A DNA stretch of 64,000 nucleotides from Nonomuraea deserti (GTDB lineage Bacteria > Actinomycetota > Actinomycetes > Streptosporangiales > Streptosporangiaceae): contig NZ_SMKO01000001.1 of assembly GCF_004348685.1 (NCBI RefSeq), positions 1 to 64,000 on the forward strand. Reading direction: 5' to 3'. The notes beneath the pieces were generated by a model, which was given only the letters and a program-made list of their open reading frames with translations, made no database searches and had not been told where the DNA came from. Shown one piece after another: positions 59,869 to 64,000 of this stretch; the stretch's first letter is position 1; each line of letters begins with the position of its first letter. Made by a program: the position numbers and the translations under genes.

Positions 59869-61221
59869 TCACGGGCCGGAGCGGCCGGCGTCGTTCCTGA
59901 TGAGGGCGGCGCCCGCCACCAGCACGAGAGCGGTGAGCACCGCGGCGATCACGACGGCGACCTCGTACGCGTCGGGCGCGCCGCCGGCCCAGCCGTGGAA
60001 GGGCAGGTATACGGCCGCGAAGACGAGCGGCGCGCCCCCGACGCCGACCGCAGCCGTCACGGGACGCGCCCGGCCCCCGAACGCCAGCACGAGACACGCC
60101 AGAGTGCCGAGCGCGGCGGCGACCCCGCCGAGCACGACCACACCGAAGGCGTCATGATCCAGAAGGGCGGCCTCGGCGACGATGCCGAAGAGGCCCAGGC
60201 AGGCGAAGACGGCGAAGCCGGTGTAAACGCGGTGGAACTGCCGCACCCCCGCCCCGACGCCGCCGAACAGCATGCAGGCGGCCAGGAAGAGCGCCACGCT
60301 GCGCTCCAGGCTCACGTCCACGGTCGCGGCCTGCTCCGCGGCCTGGCCGGGCCAGCCCACCCGCCGCCACGTGCCCTGGACGTCGCGGACCAGGATGCCG
60401 TCCAGGCCGTTCGCGACGACCACGACGTGCCCGCCGGGCCGGGGCACCGCGGCCAGGCCCATCGAGTGCCGGTCGTGGCTGCCGGAGTAGGTCCTGCGCA
60501 GCCGCTCGCGGTCGTCGTCGGACGTGGTCCACGACGGCCGCCACGAGTCGCCGCCGTCGTCGGACTGCTGTACGGCCATCCGGCCGGGAACCACCCGGTA
60601 GCACCGGGTCGCCTGCATGGGCACGCACGCGGCGCTCTGCGGGCGCCTGGGCTCGTCCGCCGTCGCCCGATCGCTCTCCGACCACGTGGCTCCGCCGTCG
60701 CGGGAGATCTGGTCCTGGCCGCCCGAGACGTGGACGACGATCCGGTCGCCGTCCACCTCCACAAATTCCGCGGCGGGCATGTGGACGGCCGACGTGGCGG
60801 CCACCGCCAGCACGGTCAGCGGCATCGCCGCGATGATCCGCCACTTGGGGGAGTGGGTGTGGAGGCTGCGCCCGCGTACCCACCAGGCCAGCGCGAGCGC
60901 CGGGAGGGCCAGCAGATCCGTGGGGTCGGCCAGGACGCGCGACGGGCCCGCCACGAGGGTCCAGACCTGGGAGGCGGCCTCAGCGCCCGTCTCCGTGGAT
61001 TTCACGAGCGTGAACAGCGCCCCGGTGAGCAAGGTGGCCGCCAGATCGGCCCGCCGCCAGAAGAGCAGCGCCAGCAGGGCGGGCGCCACCATGAGGCCCG
61101 CCACGTCGCTGAGCTTGCCCGTGACGAACCCGGGCCAGGCCTGCTTCAGCAGGTGGTCGTTGACCAGCAGCACGAAGACCCCGGCGACGGTCACGGGGTG
61201 ACATGACCACGCATACCTCAT
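59869..61221 (-). CDS. membrane protein with Asp-box (BNR) outer domain
   Basis: 450 residues. Three to four N-terminal helices (1-150) are followed by an outer domain (about 155-300) with two Asp-box motifs, ISRDGGATWSES and QQSDDGGDSWRP. Then four or five more helices. Asp boxes are blade turns of sialidase-like propellers, but two are too few for a full propeller. Cys pairs (ACVPM, TRCYR) may form a disulfide. Function unknown. Confidence 0.75.
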   Translation of the reverse strand: MRYAWSCHPVTVAGVFVLLVNDHLLKQAWPGFVTGKLSDVAGLMVAPALLALLFWRRADLAATLLTGALFTLVKSTETGAEAASQVWTLVAGPSRVLADPTDLLALPALALAWWVRGRSLHTHSPKWRIIAAMPLTVLAVAATSAVHMPAAEFVEVDGDRIVVHVSGGQDQISRDGGATWSESDRATADEPRRPQSAACVPMQATRCYRVVPGRMAVQQSDDGGDSWRPSWTTSDDDRERLRRTYSGSHDRHSMGLAAVPRPGGHVVVVANGLDGILVRDVQGTWRRVGWPGQAAEQAATVDVSLERSVALFLAACMLFGGVGAGVRQFHRVYTGFAVFACLGLFGIVAEAALLDHDAFGVVVLGGVAAALGTLACLVLAFGGRARPVTAAVGVGGAPLVFAAVYLPFHGWAGGAPDAYEVAVVIAAVLTALVLVAGAALIRNDAGRSGP

Positions 61222-61354
61222 ATAGAGGTCGATGTATCAGAGGGTCCGGCGGTTCAACGGCTGTGTGAGTCGAGTCACAGCCGTGACCAAGTCGACACAT
61301 GCGAAGACCGGAGCCCGCTGGAATGCGAACCCCGGTCTCTCTCGCTGCTACAGG

Positions 61355-61558
61355 TCAGATGGCTCGGACCTGCGAGGCCTGCGGCCCCTTCTGGCCCTGC
61401 GTGATCTCGAACTCGACCCGCTGGCCGTCTTCAAGGCTGCGGTAGCCGTTGCCGACGATCTCGGAGAAGTGCACGAACACGTCCGGCGCACCGCCGTCCG
61501 GGGCGATGAAGCCGAAGCCCTTCTCGGCGTTGAACCACTTGACGGTTCCCTGAGCCAT
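61355..61558 (-). CDS. cold-shock protein (CspA family)
   Basis: 67 residues. It carries both RNP motifs, KGFGFI and VFVHF, in a single OB-fold and starts [17 protein letters not shown]. It binds single-stranded RNA/DNA. ATG 61558 has GGGAG 7 bp upstream. A leader of up to about 200 bp lies before it; in csp mRNAs such leaders are often thermosensors. Confidence 0.95.
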   Translation of the reverse strand: MAQGTVKWFNAEKGFGFIAPDGGAPDVFVHFSEIVGNGYRSLEDGQRVEFEITQGQKGPQASQVRAI

Positions 61559-61781
61559 AAAAGCTCTCCCTCAGGATGTGAATCTATGGGACCCACACCT
61601 CGTGGATCCCGGTGTGTCGTACAGCAAGCACCCGGGGTGGCTCAGACAAAGTCATGCTGGTTTTCACTACGGGATCAGCTAATACAACGCCATCACATCT
61701 AACACCATTCTGGAGCGTTGGTGTTCCCGTCGCTAGGAAGATTTCTGTCAGGCGGCATCACCAGGCAAACTGGAACCTGTT

Positions 61782-62579
61782 ATGCAGAGCCTTCCCACAC
61801 CCCGTCTTGTGGCCACCGACCTCGACGGCACCGCGTTGCGGACCGACGGAACCGTGTCTCCCCGCACGGCCGCGGCCTTCGCCAAAGTCGAGGAAACGGG
61901 GGCTGCGCTGGTGTTCGTGACGGGGCGGCCGCCGCGCTGGATGGGCGGGGTCGCGGGTGCGGTGCGTCACCACGGGCTCGCCATCTGTGCGAACGGAGCG
62001 CTGATCTACGATCTCCATACCGAACGGATAGTGGAATCTCACCTGATCACGGTCGACGTACTCGAGGAAGTCGTGGCTCAGCTAAGAGCGAACGTGTCCG
62101 ATCTCGCATTTTCGGTCGAGTATGAAGCCGGTTTTGCGCACGAGTCGGATTTCCTCCTCGGCGCCCTTGACAAGGCCAAGGGGACCGCCCGCGTCGACTC
62201 CCTTACCGCACGTCCGTGCGCCAAGCTGCTGGCCCTGCACCCGGGCATGGGCGCGGACGAACTCCAGGCCACCGTGCACGAGCTGGTGGGGCATCTGGTG
62301 ACCGCCACCCACTCCAGCCGCAGAGGCCTGATCGAGATGAGCGCCCAAGGCGTCACGAAGGCCAGCGCCCTGGCGGCGCTGGCCGCACAGAACGAGATCA
62401 AACCCGCACAGACCGTGGCGTTCGGCGACATGCCAAACGACCTGCCCATGCTGAGCTGGGCAGGCACGTCGTACGCCGTCGCGAACGCGCATCCCGCCGT
62501 GCTGGCGGCGGTCGATCACGTGACCGCGACCAACGACGACGACGGCGTCGCGCAGGTGATCGAGAAGCTCTACAGGTAG
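61782..62579 (+). CDS. Cof-type HAD phosphatase
   Basis: 265 residues. HAD motif I DLDGTAL (Asp13, Asp15), motif II FVTGRP, Lys in VTKASAL, and motif IV FGDMPNDLPML. The C2B cap domain is typical for Cof/YidA enzymes that act on sugar phosphates, FMN or PLP. ATG 61782. The 3' end overlaps the bpa gene (convergent) by 10 bp. Confidence 0.92.
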   Translation: MQSLPTPRLVATDLDGTALRTDGTVSPRTAAAFAKVEETGAALVFVTGRPPRWMGGVAGAVRHHGLAICANGALIYDLHTERIVESHLITVDVLEEVVAQLRANVSDLAFSVEYEAGFAHESDFLLGALDKAKGTARVDSLTARPCAKLLALHPGMGADELQATVHELVGHLVTATHSSRRGLIEMSAQGVTKASALAALAAQNEIKPAQTVAFGDMPNDLPMLSWAGTSYAVANAHPAVLAAVDHVTATNDDDGVAQVIEKLYR

Positions 62580-63088
62580 GGGCCGGAACCACCGGGCGGC
62601 CGCGGCTGCGGCTCCTCACCGTGCGGCACCCCGGGCAGCGCCCTGCGCATCTGCTCAAGCTGGGCACGGGCGGCCATCTGCTGCGCGAACAGCGTGGTCT
62701 GGATGCCGTGGAACAACCCCTCGAGCCAGCCGACCAGCTGGGCGTGCGCGATGCGCAGCTCGGCCTCGCTCGGCGGCGTGCCGGTCTCGTCGGTGAACGG
62801 GAGCGACAGGCGCTCCAGCTCGTCGACCAGCTCCGGCGCCAGGCCGTCCTCGAGCTCCTTGATGGACGACTCGTGGATCTCCTTCAACCGCTTGCGGCTG
62901 GCCTCGTCGAGGGGGGCCGCGCGGACCTCCTCGAGAAGCTGCCTGATCATGCTGCCGATGCGCATCACCTTCGCGGGCTGCTCGACCAGGTTGGTGACCG
63001 ACCGATCGTCCTCGCCGCTATCGCCCTGACCTTGGAAGTCGGGGCCCACCACCACGATGTGGGGGGTGTTGTTGTCCTCAGCATTCAT
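62570..63088 (-). CDS. bpa: bacterial proteasome activator Bpa
   Basis: 172 residues. The helical core (SVTNLVEQPAKVMRIGSMIRQLLEEV, LSLPFTDETGTPPSEAELRIAHAQLVGWLEGLFHG) is the Bpa/PafE family (Rv3780 in M. tuberculosis). The last residues, GSGPYL, keep the penultimate Tyr of the HbYX-like (GQYL) motif that docks in the 20S pore and opens it; Pro replaces Gln. It helps the proteasome degrade unfolded proteins without ATP. ATG 63088. Confidence 0.93.
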   Translation of the reverse strand: MNAEDNNTPHIVVVGPDFQGQGDSGEDDRSVTNLVEQPAKVMRIGSMIRQLLEEVRAAPLDEASRKRLKEIHESSIKELEDGLAPELVDELERLSLPFTDETGTPPSEAELRIAHAQLVGWLEGLFHGIQTTLFAQQMAARAQLEQMRRALPGVPHGEEPQPRPPGGSGPYL

Positions 63089-63093
63089 AACTC

Positions 63094-64000
63094 TCACCGT
63101 ACTAGCAGGATCTTGCCGACGTGCTCCCCCGAATCCAACATTCGGTGAGCTTCGGCGGCGTCCGCCATGGGCACCTCCGCGTGGACCACGGGACGCACCG
63201 CACCGGCCCCGACCAGCGGCCAGACGTTGTCGACGACGCTGCGTACGATCGCGCCCTTCTCCTCCACGGGACGCGAGCGCAGCGCCGTCGCGTGCACGGC
63301 CGCGCGCTTGGCGAGCAGGGCGCCCATGTCGAGTTCGGCCTTGCGGCCGCCCTGGAGCCCGATGATCACCAGCCGGCCGCCGGTGCGCAGCGCCTTGATG
63401 TTGCCCGCGAGGTATTTCGCGCCCATGATGTCGAGGATCACGTCGGCGCGTACTTTGTCCGCGAAGTCCTCCTCGCGATAGTTGATCACCTCGTCGGCGC
63501 CGAGCTCCTTGACCCGCTCGGCCTTCTCCGCCGAGCCGACGGTCGCGACCACGTGGGAGCCGAGCGCCTTGGCCAGCTGCACCGCGAACGTCCCGATCCC
63601 GCTCGCGCCGCCGTGCACGAGCAGCGTCTCGCCCCTGCGCAGCCGCCCGGTCATGAACACGTTGGACCAGACGGTGCAGGCCACCTCGGGCAGCCCGGCC
63701 GCCTCGCGCGGCGACACCCCGTCGGGCAGCGGCATGACCTGCTGCCAGGGCACGGCTACGCGCTCGGCGTAACCGCCGCCTCCGAGCAGCGCGCACACCG
63801 CGTCGCCGGCCTTGAACTGCTCGACGTCGGCGCCCACCTCGGCCACCACGCCCGACGCCTCCAGCCCCGGATAGGGGGACGATCCGGGCGGAGGGTCGTA
63901 GAACCCCTGACGTTGCAGGACATCGGCACGATTGACCGCCGACGCGGTCACGTCGATGAGCACGTCTCCGCGCCCTACTCCGGGATCGGGCACGTCGTGC
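63094..64000 (-). CDS. NAD(P)H:quinone oxidoreductase, MDR family (partial)
   Basis: The frame runs off the window end; 302 residues are seen. It is a zinc-free medium-chain dehydrogenase of the PIG3/QOR type (ASAVNRADVLQRQGFYDPPP, GLEASGVVAEVG). The NADPH site is HGGASGIGTFAVQLA. The start is beyond 64000; the GTG at 63993 is likely internal. It lies 5 bp upstream of bpa on the same strand, so the two may be cotranscribed. Confidence 0.92.
   Translation of the reverse strand, partial: HDVPDPGVGRGDVLIDVTASAVNRADVLQRQGFYDPPPGSSPYPGLEASGVVAEVGADVEQFKAGDAVCALLGGGGYAERVAVPWQQVMPLPDGVSPREAAGLPEVACTVWSNVFMTGRLRRGETLLVHGGASGIGTFAVQLAKALGSHVVATVGSAEKAERVKELGADEVINYREEDFADKVRADVILDIMGAKYLAGNIKALRTGGRLVIIGLQGGRKAELDMGALLAKRAAVHATALRSRPVEEKGAIVRSVVDNVWPLVGAGAVRPVVHAEVPMADAAEAHRMLDSGEHVGKILLVR

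Overview
The window is high-GC DNA from an actinobacterium. GTG starts are common, ATGA/GTGA gene overlaps are frequent, and it carries crgA, a class E sortase, a PASTA kinase cluster and a proteasome-activator (Bpa) gene. Gene content and order fit the Streptosporangiales (Nonomuraea/Streptosporangium-like), but this placement is an inference from gene types, not a database match. The DNA is chromosomal. I see no insertion sequence, prophage, integrase or CRISPR array.

Layout. 1-9.7 kb: the end of a membrane Ser/Thr kinase with an unusual outer domain, a small WPD-loop phosphatase, membrane proteins, a Baeyer-Villiger monooxygenase, a NarL-type two-component system, a VOC protein and a metallo-beta-lactamase-fold hydrolase. 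9.8-17.6 kb: a PadR regulator with a palindromic operator, small SnoaL/SRPBCC proteins, a double-GNAT protein, an OmpR-type two-component system divergent from a small secreted protein, and a PQQ-propeller membrane protein. 17.7-30.3 kb: the conserved origin-proximal growth and division block: cyclophilin, rhomboid, crgA, sortase, pabA/trpG, then pknB-pknA-pbpA-rodA-pstP-fhaB-fhaA on the minus strand, and tRNA-Leu(CAG). 30.8-36.9 kb: a pair of CNNM/CorC-type transporters with a structured leader, an LCP cell-wall ligase, a GPP34 protein, TenA and an Fpg/Nei glycosylase. 37-41.6 kb: an MFS pump with a divergent HxlR regulator, a rhodanese, a TPP riboswitch driving a CytX-type permease, and ogt. 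41.7-48.9 kb: a PAS/GAF sensor kinase, a RsbW-like ATPase, a YidC paralogue, a second OmpR-type two-component system, a STAS antagonist and a GT2 glycosyltransferase. 49.5-56 kb: three polytopic envelope proteins (two GT-C enzymes and an alkaline-phosphatase-like membrane protein) and a DUF4446 protein. 56.2-64 kb: pheA, serS, a VioD-like flavin monooxygenase, an Asp-box membrane protein, a cold-shock protein, a Cof-type HAD phosphatase, bpa and a truncated quinone oxidoreductase.

How genes work together. PknB, PknA, PstP, FhaA and FhaB form the reversible phosphorylation system that controls elongation and division peptidoglycan synthesis by RodA and PbpA, with CrgA close by. The TPP riboswitch, CytX permease and TenA point to uptake and salvage of thiamine pyrimidine. 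The GT-C, LCP, sortase and YidC genes add to an envelope-biogenesis theme.

A notable feature is the number of unrelated tandem repeats (23-99 bp units) placed at gene boundaries: next to stop codons, up to a start codon, or inside hydrophilic linkers of membrane proteins. I found no clearly new multi-gene system. The best leads are the start codon born inside a 35-bp repeat (rhomboid), the structured leader of the CNNM genes, the phosphatase-like membrane protein with its GT-C partners, and the orphan VioD-like oxygenase.
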